Of a DNA stretch of 64,000 nucleotides, positions 11,152 to 23,249 are shown piece by piece; positions within the stretch are counted from its first letter, which is position 1, and the number at the start of each line of letters is the position of its first letter. The stretch spans positions 34,534,298-34,598,297 of the forward strand of contig OY747705.1 of NCBI GenBank assembly GCA_963556495.2, given 5' to 3'. The stretch is from Valencia hispanica. Lineage: Eukaryota; Chordata; Actinopteri; Cyprinodontiformes; Valenciidae. Position numbers and translations under genes: made by a program. Below the pieces are notes generated by a model. That model was not told the origin of the DNA, ran no database searches, and saw only the letters and a list, made by a program, of their open reading frames with translations.

Positions 11152-13445
11152 TGTTCAAGCATAATGTACTGAAAGAGATATGTCAGATTGTGTCAGCATA
11201 TTATCTATAAGTACACAGCATACTCTCAGACATCATGGATTCCATTGCTCCAACTAAAGTGAAAGTAGTCTCAGGTAGAAAGAAGTCTCCGTGGACACGT
11301 ACTCCACTGATACGTAGTGAAAAAAGAGAGTGTCGACGAGCCGAGAGAAAATGGCGGAAAACTCAACTCCAGGTTCACTGTGAGATCTACAAAGAGAGAC
11401 TGAATAGATATCAGCTAACTATAAAAGATGCTAGGGAATCGTTCTTTTCTGAAATCATCAACAGAAACATTAATAAGGCACGGACTCTATTTGCAACAGT
11501 GGAAAGACTAACGAATCCTCCAGTGACAGTAGCCCCTGAACTAAACTCTACCAGGGCCTGCAATGAATTTGCCAGCTTTTTCACTGAAAAGATTCTAACA
11601 ATTAGACGATCAATCTGTACCTCAATATCGAACCCACAACCAGTGCCATCCCCAATCAACAACAATGTAGAGAAAATGTCTGAATTCCACGAATTAAACC
11701 AGAACAGCCTTGAAAAAATCATTAACCAATTAAGCTCCTCCTCCTGCTGTCTTGATATCCTACCCACAGCTTTTCTAAAGAAGGTTCTTCCTGTTATTGG
11801 TTCTGATCTTGTTCAAATAGTAAACTCATCACTGCTATCAGGTGTCTTCCCTCAGGCTTTAAAAACAGCAGTTATTAAACCACTGCTAAAGAAGAAAAAT
11901 CTGGACAACACGTTAATGCAGAACTACAGGCCAATCTCTAATCTCCCATTCATCAGTAAGATTATTGAAAAAGCTATGTTTCAGCAGTTAAATGGCTTCA
12001 TAACAATGACAAACCGTTTTGATGCTTTTCAGTCTGGTTTCCGCGCTCACCACAGCACCGAGACTGTCCTCGTCAAAGTATTTAATGACATCCACATAAA
12101 TACAGACTGTGGAAGAACCACAGTGCTGGTTCTGTTGGACCTCAGTGCAGCATTTGACACTGTTGATCATGATATTTTATTGGAACGACTGGAGAGCTGG
12201 GTCGGACTCTCTGGTACAGTACTTGGCTGGTTCGAGTCTTACCTAAAGAACAGGGACTTCTATGTTTCAATAGGTAACTTTTCATCAGAACGAACAGAAA
12301 TCACATGTGGGGTGCCCCAGGGCTCCATCCTGGGACCCCTCTTATTTAATATCTACATGCTCCCACTAGGCAAGATTATAGCGACCAATAACATTAGCTA
12401 CCATAACTACGCAGATGACACTCAGCTCTACATTACAATGTCACCAGGTGACTCTGAACCCATTCAAACCCTAAATCAATGCATTGACCAAATAAATGGA
12501 TGGATGTGCCATAACTTTCTCCGGCTGAATAGAAACAAAACTGAAGTGATTATTTTTGGACCCAAGGAGGAACGATCAAGAGTCAGCACACAGCTTCAAT
12601 TAATACAGCTAGAAACTACTGATCAGGTTTGTAACCTAGGTGTAGTAATGGACTCAGACCTGAACCTCCAGGGTCACATAAAGGCAATAACAAGGTCAGC
12701 GTTCTATCACCTGAAGAACATCTCTAGGATTAAAGGACTGATTTTGAAACACGACCTAGAAAAACTCATCCATGCGTTTATCTTTAGTCGGATTGATTAC
12801 TGCAACAGCATCTTCACAGGTCTGCCTAAAAAGTCAATCAGACAGCTGCAGCTGATCCAGAACGCTGCCGCTCGCGTCCTCACTAGAACCAGGAAAGTAG
12901 AGCACATCACCCCAGTTCTAAAATCCTTACACTGGCTCCCTGTAGCTCAGAGAATAGACTTTAAAATACTTTTACTAGTTTATAAATCATTACATGGCTT
13001 AGCACCAAAATATGTTGAAGACCTGTTGTCATGGTACCAACCATCAAGACCACTCAGGTCCTCCAACTCTAGCCTACTAAACATCCCTAGACTCAGAACT
13101 AAACATGGAGAAGCAGCTTTCACTTTTTATGCTCCCCTTATCTGGAACAGACTTCCTGACGAGTGTAGAGCTGCTGCAACTCTGAACTGCTTTAAATCGA
13201 GACTAAAAACCCATCTGTTTAGAATTGCCTTTGAGTAAATGCTTGATGTTATATGTATGAAATGTGTTCATGCTCTCTTGCTTTTTTTTTTTTTTTCTCT
13301 TGCTTTATTGTGTATCATGTGTAATGTGTTTTTCTTTTATGTGTTTCTTTTAAATCACCAAATCATGTAAAGCACCTTGAATTACCCTGCTGTTGAAAGT
13401 GTGCTATACAAATAAAATTGCCTTGCCTTGCCTTGCCTTGCCTTA
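11152..13445 (+). mobile_element. L2-type non-LTR retrotransposon (LINE), 5'-interrupted
   Basis: The element body holds the reverse-transcriptase frame 11235-13238, then a roughly 200-bp 3' UTR. The UTR ends in gtgctatacaaataaaattg followed by four copies of ccttg, a pentamer tail of the kind L2-like LINEs carry. The same 3' end occurs on the minus strand at 45848-45995. The 5' side is interrupted by the hAT insertion at 9757-11151. No full endonuclease domain is left. Confidence 0.85.
11235..13238 (+). CDS. LINE ORF2 fragment: reverse transcriptase (L2/CR1 type)
   Basis: The protein copies element RNA into DNA at a chromosomal nick. The 667-codon frame has no internal stop. Visible RT motifs are YRPISNLPF (about residue 230), [11 protein letters not shown] (about 302), [10 protein letters not shown] (about 358) and the catalytic YADDTQLY (about 392). 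The C-terminal part keeps the [17 protein letters not shown] and [13 protein letters not shown] blocks usual downstream of the RT in this clade. A normal ORF2 starts with an endonuclease. Here the same frame meets a stop at 11208-11210, so the listed Met is just the first one after that stop and not a native start. With RT intact but endonuclease lost or broken, the copy should not move on its own. Confidence 0.9.
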   Translation: MDSIAPTKVKVVSGRKKSPWTRTPLIRSEKRECRRAERKWRKTQLQVHCEIYKERLNRYQLTIKDARESFFSEIINRNINKARTLFATVERLTNPPVTVAPELNSTRACNEFASFFTEKILTIRRSICTSISNPQPVPSPINNNVEKMSEFHELNQNSLEKIINQLSSSSCCLDILPTAFLKKVLPVIGSDLVQIVNSSLLSGVFPQALKTAVIKPLLKKKNLDNTLMQNYRPISNLPFISKIIEKAMFQQLNGFITMTNRFDAFQSGFRAHHSTETVLVKVFNDIHINTDCGRTTVLVLLDLSAAFDTVDHDILLERLESWVGLSGTVLGWFESYLKNRDFYVSIGNFSSERTEITCGVPQGSILGPLLFNIYMLPLGKIIATNNISYHNYADDTQLYITMSPGDSEPIQTLNQCIDQINGWMCHNFLRLNRNKTEVIIFGPKEERSRVSTQLQLIQLETTDQVCNLGVVMDSDLNLQGHIKAITRSAFYHLKNISRIKGLILKHDLEKLIHAFIFSRIDYCNSIFTGLPKKSIRQLQLIQNAAARVLTRTRKVEHITPVLKSLHWLPVAQRIDFKILLLVYKSLHGLAPKYVEDLLSWYQPSRPLRSSNSSLLNIPRLRTKHGEAAFTFYAPLIWNRLPDECRAAATLNCFKSRLKTHLFRIAFE

Positions 13446-15546
13446 CTGTCTGTTATCTGACCAGTTCCAAGCAGTTCTCCCAGATAACAGGGGAGGATGG
13501 CTGCACTTAGGGAAGTGAGAGTCCTAATGCAGATAAATTATAGGTTAACACTATAAAATGTTGTAGAATTGATGGGTTGGCAGGTTCAGGTGATGCAAAT
13601 GTTTTGTGTTTTCTGTCCTTACATGTTGATCAACATAATGCATTAAATTCTTAAATGCCGTAGGAATCAGCTCTCATCCTTAATAGGATTTTTTTCTACA
13701 AGAGGTCCAAGAAAGGAACAGTGTGAATTGGTAACACAGTCATGGTTAGCTAAGTCTGAATAATTGCAAAAGATTAATGCTAGTTCTAATAGAAAAGCAT
13801 CACAGTATTGTGCTTTGTAGTTTGTTCTGTATGGGGTTTCATGGTTGCAGACCAGTCACGGTTGACCAAGCTGACTGCTGTCCCCTATTGAAAGGGCTAA
13901 AAATGGGCACATCAATACCACAAAAAGAATGGAAGAAGGTGAAGGAAATAATGTGACTCGTTTTGATGAAATACTTTTTGTTTTATATCACCTAGTTTGC
14001 TGGGAGTGTGTGCATTGTTTAACTGGGAAACACACGACATCAGGATGCTCCACAGGAAGAAGGCAAGTTGGTGGAGACAATATGAGACTTTAGGCAAAAA
14101 TATGTGGGGAAACATTGGGCCTGATATCCATGTGGATATTAGTTTTACACCTTTCACCTACCTTAGAATTGTTGCAGACAGGTGCACGGGCATCAGTGTG
14201 GATCGCTGAGCAGCATGTCCCGCAAACCAGCCAGAACCAGCAAAAAGCCCCCCCCCAAAAAAGTAAAAAAATTTTCTGTTCTAAAAAGGGTGTAAGATGA
14301 GTGTTGCTGTTACATGCAGGTAACATTAGCTAAATAACGCCTAGTTAATACATGCCAATACTATATCATGTTAGCAATACCAATGTTACATCCTTTGCTA
14401 GTTAGTTCATGCTACGAATAAACCCAATTCAGAAGATGAATTTCTGTAAACTTTCTGCGTCAGACAAGTGAAGCTTCCTATTCTATACTATTCTCTTTCA
14501 TTTCTGTGCAGAACTTCACTGCTTTCTACATTTTTGAAATAAGTATTTATTGCCACAATAAAGGGTCTTTGAGGGTCTGCACAAGTGGAAAGAGAATATA
14601 AGTGGCTGAGAAAAAATATCTTTGGCATTAAATGGACTTCAAGGTAAATTTCCACTGTAAACTCACTGCTTCTCGTTCTAATTGAATTTCAAATTTTTGC
14701 TTTCAACAGTTTTATTTATCTTTAGTGCAACAATAGTAAAGACCAGAGTCAAGGAGGAGACCTAAGACCAGAGGCCAGCAGCAGGGAAGATGCAGGGGCT
14801 TCACAGTTGAGGAGAAATTGCTCAGAAAAAGAGATCCATTGCTGGAAGAAACCAGTCAAGTATCACACAGGGTTTTCACAGATATTTCAGAATTACTCTC
14901 ATTCCCACTGCAAAAAATGTTTTGTCTAAATTTTAATAGGTAGCCCACTAACATCAGCCATTCTGAGACTTCTTTAGTTTGTCATTCTTCAGAACCTTGA
15001 ACTATCTCCCTTCACACCAGATATTTTGTAGATAGTAAATCTAGCAACGTAGATTATAGTATTTGTTCTGGTAATTCGATTGATTTAAGTGAGTTTGATA
15101 ACTTGAAAATTCTGAAGAGATCATCAGTCATCATTATATGTTATTTATCGTGATTTGCTGAAGCCAGTGCATGAACTCGAACCTTCATTCTTTACTGTTG
15201 TTAAATCTTTCCAGATTGACACCAACAGTCAATTGAGACTGACATTTGAATCAAGTTATTTGTTTCTGATGAGCAGCTGGGGCCTTGTAACTATTCATTT
15301 TATTAATAGTAACAATGATAATTAATAACTGTCTTTGAACTGCTGTTAATATTGCTGATAACAAAGCCAGCACACTCATTGTGCAACAGTGATTTAATTG
15401 GTTCTTTGGCCACTGAGGAAAGGTCCGATTGAATGCGAGGATGATAAATCACTCAATTGACCTCTGAAAAATGTGTCCCCCTCACTTTTTAGATGATTGG
15501 GTGGACCTAGGAAATTTTGAAACTCTGGATACAGCCTTGGTTGCAA
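13446..15546. other. No recognised feature
   Basis: Unique-looking sequence with only short unsupported frames (13912-14326 both strands). I see no repeat ends or structured RNA. Confidence 0.4.
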
Positions 15547-15828
15547 TTCCCTGGTGGTTGTGGCCTCTTTCAGCAAAGTAATGCACCCTGCCACAAAGCA
15601 AAAGTAGTTCAGGAATGGTTTGAGCACCACAACAACTAGTTTGGAGTAAAGACTTAGGTTCCAGGTTCCCAAGATCTCAGTCCAATTTAACATCTGTGGG
15701 ATTTAGTAGAGAAATAAATTTGTCCTACTGCAGAGGAGTCCATGCCTCAACTGATAAGGGTTGCTTTGGCAGCAAAAGGGGGAACAATACACTGTCATAA
15801 TGTTATAGCTAATCTGGTAGAAACCTAA
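15547..15828 (+). pseudogene. Tc1/mariner-type transposase, C-terminal remnant
   Basis: In one frame the stretch reads FPGGCGLFQQSNAPCHKAK, VVQEWFEHHNN, then SQDLSPI-stop-HLWDLV and ESMPQLIRVALAAKGG, the C-terminal catalytic part of a Tc1/mariner transposase. The usual QQDN aspartate is serine here (codon agt, 15577-15579). The glutamate expected after SPI is a TAA stop. Stops are also found in between. Counting stops as positions, 36 residues separate the two catalytic sites, not the 34 seen in the other Tc1 copies of this window, so it is a separate family. No inverted repeats were found. Confidence 0.75.
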
Positions 15829-16818
15829 GAGCAACTCCAAGGACACCAAACCTGTACTGAGTACTGCAAGAACTACTTCATTATGTTGTCCTCTCTCTCG
15901 AGTAGTTAAATATGCATTGTCTCAAATGTTTATTTGCAGACAGAATTGCCTCTCTCCCCTCTAATTTATTAGCATGAACCCATCAGTTTAACACTTACTG
16001 AGGCTAAGATTTACATTGCTCAGCTCTGTTTAAAAACGTGTCCGCCTGATGCAGAGCTCGGTGTAAATCAGGGGTTGTAGATTGAGATATACCCGGCTGA
16101 TTTTAAGCACAGGAGCTGAAACCAGTGATGAATGCACCCATAACCTGCTGAGGCATGAAGAGAGAAGTATATCATCTCCTCCTACGTATCCAGCCACAAC
16201 AATCCTATGTTTTCATCACTGCGTCCTTGACACTCAGGGGCAAATTGGCTTTATAACTTCAGGTGAGGATGTGATGAAGTTTTGACTGGTCTATGCTAAT
16301 CATACGTTGGGGAAAGTTTGCTAATGCATGTTTTATTGATCATAATATTTTCAGCATTTGTGGGCTTAAGGTTGTGTTTACCATAATCAATGTATCATCT
16401 GATAAAAAAAACTTTTAGAGAACATTATGCTAGTTACAAACAAATACAGCCTATTCCACAATTAGTCAAGTTACAACATCAATCTTTAATGTATTTAATT
16501 GGATTTTTAGATGACAGACAAAGCATTGCAAAATCATGAAGGGGAAAGAGAATAAAAAAATAAAAAAACGTTTTTAGAAATAAAAATCTACAAAGTGCAG
16601 AGTACATCTGCATTCTCTTACATCAAGTAGAATTTTGCTCAGTGGTTGTCATACATATGGTGTTTGTTTCACTTCAGATATTTTTGGGATAGGGAAGCAA
16701 TTGTATTGGGGTGATAGACACACCTCATTTTGTGTTTTCCATGTAATGGTCTCACTGTGTACAGTGCGCCTTACATATTTGGGCCAAAATCAAAAAACAC
16801 TGAAGACAACCCTTTTTA
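15829..16818. other. No recognised feature
   Basis: The stretch has no obvious mobile-element signature. The sequence at 15900-16280 has balanced composition and could be unique host DNA. No coding or RNA signal is evident. Confidence 0.4.
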
Positions 16819-17921
16819 ATGTGGCATCAAATTCCACATTCTGTGTTTAAAAAGCTGGTCAGTGAGTCATTCAAACCTCATCCTTCAAACAGCCATGAAT
16901 ACTTGACGGACGAGCAGCGCCACATGGCCATAGCGCGCCTTCGGGCCGGTGCTAGCCAGTCAGATGTTGCATGTGAACTTGGTGTGTCTCAAAGTGTCAT
17001 CAGCAGACTTGCATCAAGACACAGAACTACTGGGAGAGTTCGTGACAGACCCAGGAGTGGAGCCCCATGAGTGACAGACTGCAACGATGACCAGTACCTA
17101 AGGACCTATGCACTTAGACATCGTCATGCAACTGCCACACAGCTGCAGGCCCGTTTACGAGATGTGAGGGGTACTAGGGTTTCCGGACAAACCATTTGCA
17201 ACCAACTCCACCGCTTTGGCTTGAATGCCAGACTACCGTTGCAGGTGATTCCACTGACACCAAGATACCGCCGTGAATCTTTGCAGTGGGCACAAGACCA
17301 TGTGACCTGGACAATGCAGCATTGGTATACTGTCCTGTTCCCTGATGAGTGTCTGGTCACCTTGCACAGAAATGATGTCGTCAGCGTTGCTGGAGAAGGC
17401 GAGGTGAGAGTTATGCCGATGTCAACATGGTCCCCAGGGTTAGCTTTGGTGGAGGAGGTGTAACAGTCTGGGCAGGCATCACCAGTCAGCGCAAAACTGA
17501 TTTGGTTATTGTAGATGGCTCAGTCACTGCACGATCTTACCTCAGAGACATCACAGAATTCATCATCATCCCCCAATTCTGTTCTTCACCCACAACTTTC
17601 TGTTAATGGATGATAATTCTCCACCCCATCGTCCCAGAATTGTCACAGCACGACTTCAGGAAATCTGAGTGCCTCATATGGTATGGCCAGCAATATCCCC
17701 TGACCTGAACCCCATAAAGAACGTTTGGGACCAGCTGAAGCAGAGACTGGATTATCGACCTTGCAGGTTACCCTGGCAGAACTGACCTGGCAGAACTGCA
17801 TGTAGCACTTGTGGAAGAGTGGAACGCATTGCCTCAGGACAGCATCATGAGGCTAGTGAGGAGCATGAGATGTCGCTGTCAAGCTGTCATTGCGGCAAAT
17901 GGTGGAAACACCATTTACTGA
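16819..17921 (+). pseudogene. Tc1-like transposase pseudogene
   Basis: The product would bind the element's inverted repeats and cut at TA sites. The N-terminal part shows a helix-turn-helix region (YLTDEQRHMAIARLRAGASQ ... LGVSQSVISRLASRHR) and the linker GRVRDRPRSGAP. Translation is then stopped by TGA (17068-17070) and reads on in the same frame to [14 protein letters not shown] frameshift follows near 17374, after which the frame gives [20 protein letters not shown] and [10 protein letters not shown] second shift lies near 17600. The catalytic block [11 protein letters not shown] keeps its aspartate, but the third acidic residue is lysine (SPDLNPIKNVWD). The copy is dead. Terminal repeats are not clear. 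Confidence 0.85.
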
Positions 17922-18149
17922 CATTGTCAATTTGTGTTATTTGGGGCTACCCTTGTTGTTATTTATATACATTACTATAGATTTTTGGGGTAATAAATAT
18001 TACACTAATGAAAATGGTGTTTCTTCTCGTTCATTATTAGTAATATCAAAAGATACTTTTATTTCATTAGAATTCAGACCAAATAGGAATAACACCCATG
18101 TAAATAACAATATCCCTAACTTATTTTGAATAGTGTAAATTGAAAGTGT

Positions 18150-18534
18150 CTGTAAACTTGAATATGCTTTAATCTAAAACATTAAATCTTATCCCTGGCA
18201 GTATGTTCAGGGTTGTTGTCTTGCTGGAAGGAAAACCTCAGCCCCAGTCTCAAGTCTTTTGCAGTCTCTTAGGTTTTTTCGTTGATTGTTTTATATTTAG
18301 CTCTATCTATCTTCCCATCAACTCTAAGTAGCATCCTTGTCCCTGGTGAAAATAAATACCCCTACACAGAATGATACTTCCACCACCATGTTTCACAGTA
18401 GAGGTTGTGATGTGCAGTGTTAGTTTTGTGCCGCAGACCAGAAAATTCAAATTTGGTCTAATCTTAGCAGAGCTCCTATTCCCACATATTTACTGTGTCC
18501 ACTACATGGACTGGCAAACTGGAAATGGAACTTG
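18150..18534 (-). pseudogene. Tc1-like transposon fragment, minus strand
   Basis: The plus strand here matches the antisense of the Tc1 family also present at 27671-29395: tatgctttaatct, then gttgttgtcttgctggaag, then the run ccaccaccatgtttcacagt, which is the complement of a transposase coding stretch. It holds only a middle segment of about 385 bp. The right side ends exactly where the LINE tail (repeated caatt) begins, so the LINE probably inserted here or replaced the rest. Confidence 0.7.
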
Positions 18535-21500
18535 AAAGTTCAATTCAATTCAATTCAATTCAATTCAATTCAGTTTATTTATATAGCGCCAATTCACAAC
18601 AGATGTCATCTCAAGGCACTCAACAAGAAGTCATTTCAATACATTTATACAAACATTCCAATCAGTTAAAAAGTTTCCTATTTAAGGAATCCCATCAGAT
18701 TGCGTCAGTCATTGGGGTGAGATTGGGCCCCGTTGATGCAGACTTTCCAACCACAGCAATCCTTCAGCAATCCCTCATACTGAGCAAGCATGTAGCGACG
18801 GTGGAGAGGAAAAACTCCCCTTTAACAGGAAGAAACCTCCAACAGAACCAGGCTCAGTAGGAGCGGCCATCTGCCACGACCGTCTAGGGGTTTGAGAAGA
18901 CAGAGCAGAGACACAGAAGGAACAGAAGATTCGATATAAGAGTACTCTCTATGTTACAGAAAGTAAAAAGTTGATAACAGGACACAGTGGATGTTCAGTT
19001 ACTGGGAGGATCATCCCAGTCGATGCCTCCCGTCCAACAGGGCATTGCAGCCAAGCAGGATACCAGACCAGGTATATCTTCTATGGAGAGAAAAACACTG
19101 AGAGAAAACAAAGTTAACAGTCGAAATAACAGCATGTACTCTAATACAACTGGAGAGTCGTAGGAGAAAAGGAAGTAGCAGAGTGAAGAAAATTGGTAAG
19201 TCTGTCCTCCAGCAGTCTAAGCCTATAGCAGCATAACTACAGAGATAGCTCAGGATGACCTTAGCCACTCTAACTATAAGCTTTATCAAAAAGGAAAGTT
19301 TTAAGCCTGGCCTTAAAAGTAAACAGAGTGTCTGCCTCACGGACTAAAGCTGGGAGCTGGTTCCACAGGAGAGGAGCCTGATAACTAAAAGATCTGCCTC
19401 CCATTCTACTTTTAGAAATCCTAGGAACTACAAGTAAACCTGCAGTCTGAGAGCGAAGGGCTCTGTTAGGAACATATGGAACAATTAGATCTCTGATGTA
19501 TGATGGAGCTTGATTATTAAGGGCTTTGTATGTAAGAAGAAGGATCTTAAATTCTATTCTGGATTTAACAGGGAGCCAATGAAGGCAAGCTAAAACAGGA
19601 GAAATGTGATCTCTCTTTTTAATATTCATCAGAACTCTTGCTGCCGCATTTTGGATCAACTGAAGGCTTTTAATGGCATTTTGTGGACTACCCGGTAGTA
19701 AAGAATTACAGTAGTCCAGCCTTGAGGTAACAAATGCATGGACTAGTTTCTTAGCATCACTCCTGGACAGGATGTTTCTAATTTTAGCAATATTCTGGAG
19801 GTGAAAGAAAGAAATCCTAGAAACCTGTTTAATATGGGATTTAAATGTCAAGTCTCTGTCAAAAATAACGCCAAGGTTCTTTACATTATTACTGGGGGCC
19901 AATTGAATGCCATCCAGATGAAGTGATTGACTAATCAGTTTCTGTTTAAGAACTTCTGGTCCAAAGACAGCAACTTCTGTTTTGTCAGAATTTAAAAGCA
20001 AAAAGTTTAGATTCATCCATGTTTTTGTCTTCCAGACATGCCTGTAATCTACCTAACTGACTGGGTTAATCAGGATTTATGGATAAATATAGTTGTGTAT
20101 CATCTGCACAACTGCGGAATTTTATCCCACACTGTCTAATGATTCTACCAATTGGGAGCATATATATGGTGAACAGAATTGGTCCAAGCACAGAACCCTG
20201 TGGAACTCCACAAGTAACCCTTGAGAGTGAAGAAGATTTGTCATTTAGATGAACAAACTGGAATCTATCAAACAAATATGATTTAAAACAGCCTAGTGCT
20301 GTTCCTTTGATCCCTGCAACATGTTCAAGCCTTTCTAAGAGAATATTATGATCGACTGTGTCAAAAGCAGCCCTGAGATCTAACAAAACCAGAACAGACA
20401 CAAGTCCATTATCTGAGGCCATGAGAATATCATTAGTAACCTTCACCAGTGCTGTTTGAGTGCTATGATGAGCTCTAAAACCTGACTGAAACTCTTCAAA
20501 CAGCTCGTTACTGTTTAGATGCTCACAGACTTGATTAGCAACAATTTTCTCAAGGACTTTGAATAAGAAAGGAAGGTTAGATATAGGTCTGTAATTCACT
20601 AAGTCGTCTTGATCAAGGGAAGGTTTCTTGAGTAAAGGTTTAATTATAGCTATTTTAAATTCTTGTGGTACATATCCGTTTACTAAGGATAGATTCATCA
20701 TATCCAAAATGGGGCCAGGAACCAAATGGAACACTTCTTTAAATAATTTGGTTGGAATTGGGTCCAACATACAAGTTGAAGGTTTAGATGAGGCTAATAT
20801 TTTTGTTAATTCCGAAAGCTCGACTGAATCAAAACAGCCTAAGCACAACTGAGGTTCTACAGTTCTTTCCGATACTGACTCATTTACTGAGGAAGAAGTA
20901 ATCATGTTTGGGAGGATGCCAATGATTTTATTTTTAATAGAATTAATTTTATTTATGAAGAATCCCATAAAATCATCACTGCTAAGAGCTGGGGGAATAG
21001 TTGGCTCAACAGAGCTATGACTCTGTGTAAGTTTGGCAACTGTACTAAAAAGAAACCTAGGATTGTTTTTATTCGCCTCTATTAATGATGAAAAATATGC
21101 TGTTCTAGCTTGTCGAAGGGTCTTTTTGTACAGCAGTAGACTGTTATTCCAGGTTAAATAGGAATCCTCTAGGTGTGTAGAGCGCCATTTTCTCTCCAAC
21201 TTCCTAGTATTTTGCTTTAAAGTACGCAACTCTGCGTTAAAACAAGGAGTCAGCCTCCTATGGCTAGCCACTTTCTTTTCTAAGGGGGCTACACTATCTA
21301 ATGCCAAACACAATGAGGACGTAACGCTGTGAACCAGACCATCGATTTCTGAAGGGTTAGAGATAGAATTGCTGCCATCCACTGTGTTACCCTGAGACAC
21401 TGAGGAAAATATGAATGGAACAGATTCTTTAAAAATGGTTGCAGCATTGTCTGATAAAGCTCTACTATAATGAAATTTTCTTTCAGATTGAAGATGGTCA

Positions 21501-21555
21501 GTTGTTGTGTCAAAAGATTTTCCTGCCTCAGCTATGGAGTTTTCATCCATTTGTT
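18535..21555 (-). mobile_element. L2-type LINE, 5'-truncated, minus strand
   Basis: The 3' end lies at the left and consists of an AATTG pentamer tail (seen as repeated caatt at 18540-18570), preceded on the minus strand by tatataaataaactgaattg. A 3' UTR of about 700 bp (18575-19269) separates it from the coding part (19270-21550). A short piece of the same 3' end occurs at 53615-53668 on the plus strand. Homology stops at about 21555 without an endonuclease domain. It lies against a Tc1 fragment on its left. Confidence 0.85.
19270..21550 (-). pseudogene. LINE reverse transcriptase, broken by a stop and a frameshift
   Basis: The first part (21550-20066) runs from an RT-preceding region through [28 protein letters not shown] and GVPQGSVLGPIL to the catalytic box, which reads CADDTQLY instead of YADD. 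A stop follows after YLSINPD. A one-base frameshift near 20025-20035 separates it from the second part (20016-19270), which begins MNLNFLLLNSDKTEV and carries the RLDYCNS, AAARVLMNIKKRDH and HWLPVKSRIEFKI blocks up to the normal C-terminus LKTFLFDKAYS. The lesions and the altered Tyr make it inactive. The listed Met at 21550 is not a native start. Confidence 0.9.
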
Positions 21556-23249
21556 TGTTGCTTGGCTTATTAGTGCTCTTTTTGGTGATGAAATTTTAAC
21601 AGTGCTCTGTGAGATGTCTAGGGGACTCATTTATAAAACTTTGCGTAGAAACCTTACTAAAACCATACATACGCCAAGTAAGTTTCAGATCGATCAAACA
21701 TGCTTAGGTGATTTGGACCATATCCCGCCTCCTATGTGTCCACTTTCTGCCAAGAATGGTCAATGTCAATCAATTAAGACCTCTGCCAGGGCAACTCAAC
21801 CCAACTTCTCCAAAATAGGACATTTGAGCTTTGACAGTTGCCGTCGCTCCCCTGTGTACGAGCAGAGCGTGGGGAGTACAGTTCGGGATCGAACTTGGAT
21901 TTAGTACGAGCGTTTTTTGCCGTCACGGAGCTGTAGGAGGAACACATTGTGACGGGGAAACACCGGGATAGCAAAAATATTTCGCTATCAGCGCAAAGTT
22001 GGGGGAATATTCTGGCATGTTCTTTCCACATATCACAATACATTGACAGAATCCTCTTTGGGAGTCTTAAACAAAATATTAAAACAATTTTATTTTCTCA
22101 CTCACAACCCACACGCATTAAAGAAACTTCCTCGTGAACCCCTGAAATTTTATTTCACAACTTTATGATGTAAAGACTTTATGCGGGTCACCAGCGAGTA
22201 CCCACCCTGTTGCAGGACTCTGAACTGTAAATTAAAGATTAAATTTATCTGCACAGAACTGGAAGGGTTGCAAAGGGAACCTGTTTAATTCTTGCGCATA
22301 TTCTTCTGGGCCGAATATATAGAGTGTTTTGTGAGGGGCCTTGGTACGTCGGATTGAAAAAATCTCTCTCCGTCAAATACTGCAGCTTTAAGTTTATGGT
22401 TATTGTCCCCAGAAACATTAAAAACATTAAAAACAAACTGACGCCCTTGGGCATGCCACAGCCAGACTGTGCTGGAATGGGTGGGATTCACGGTTCCAGC
22501 AGGTCGGTAGATCTAACACCGGGCCCAGTTCAACACATAGATCTAATAGGAGTGCTTTAGGAAATCTAAATCGTCTCCCCCATCCAGATTCTGCCAGTGA
22601 CGTGATCTTCATTGAGCGCCAGTGCATCCATTGTGCAGCATTATGCAGGAGTGTCACTGCAGTATTTATATTTGTACTTGACATAAATAAGTAATGCACC
22701 AATAAGTGCAATTGCTGTGTAATTTGAAGACATACAAATTAACATACTGTGATATAATTCTTAAATGCAAAATATTTTCATTCAGATTCTCATTTTTATC
22801 CTCAGTTCAGAGACGGGGGTGGGGGCCGACCATTGGTTGTGTTCATGTGTGTGCAAGGCTCTACAACTTAAATTGACAATTTTGCCATCTCACCGGCTGC
22901 GCTGCCAGTGTCCTCTGTGTCAGAAATGTGCGTAAGCATTGTTTGTAGTGTGACTTAACAAAATGTGCAACGGTATTAATACTTTTTTAAGACATTGTTT
23001 TGGTGACCAACTATTGAGCAGTCAACTGCCTTTAGATCAGGCTTATATGTCAGAAATCGGACGTTATTCCAGCACGTAAAGATCTGACCTAAAACATTAC
23101 TTTCAATGTTGTATTATTGTTAAATAAATTTAAATTAGAAAGTCAAAGAAGAAAATCCCCTAAATATAGAGCTATATTTATTTATGTATTATTTACAGCA
23201 GTCACTTTTCTTTTTAATACCTACTTGCTTCATATAACTATAACTGACT
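21556..23249. other. No recognised feature
   Basis: Contains short unsupported frames only. The CpG content at 21840-21960 and 22190-22530 is higher than around it. I cannot assign that to a repeat family. Confidence 0.35.

Noticed and set aside
11411..11767. 118-codon minus-strand frame
   Set aside because: It is a shadow of the LINE RT frame.
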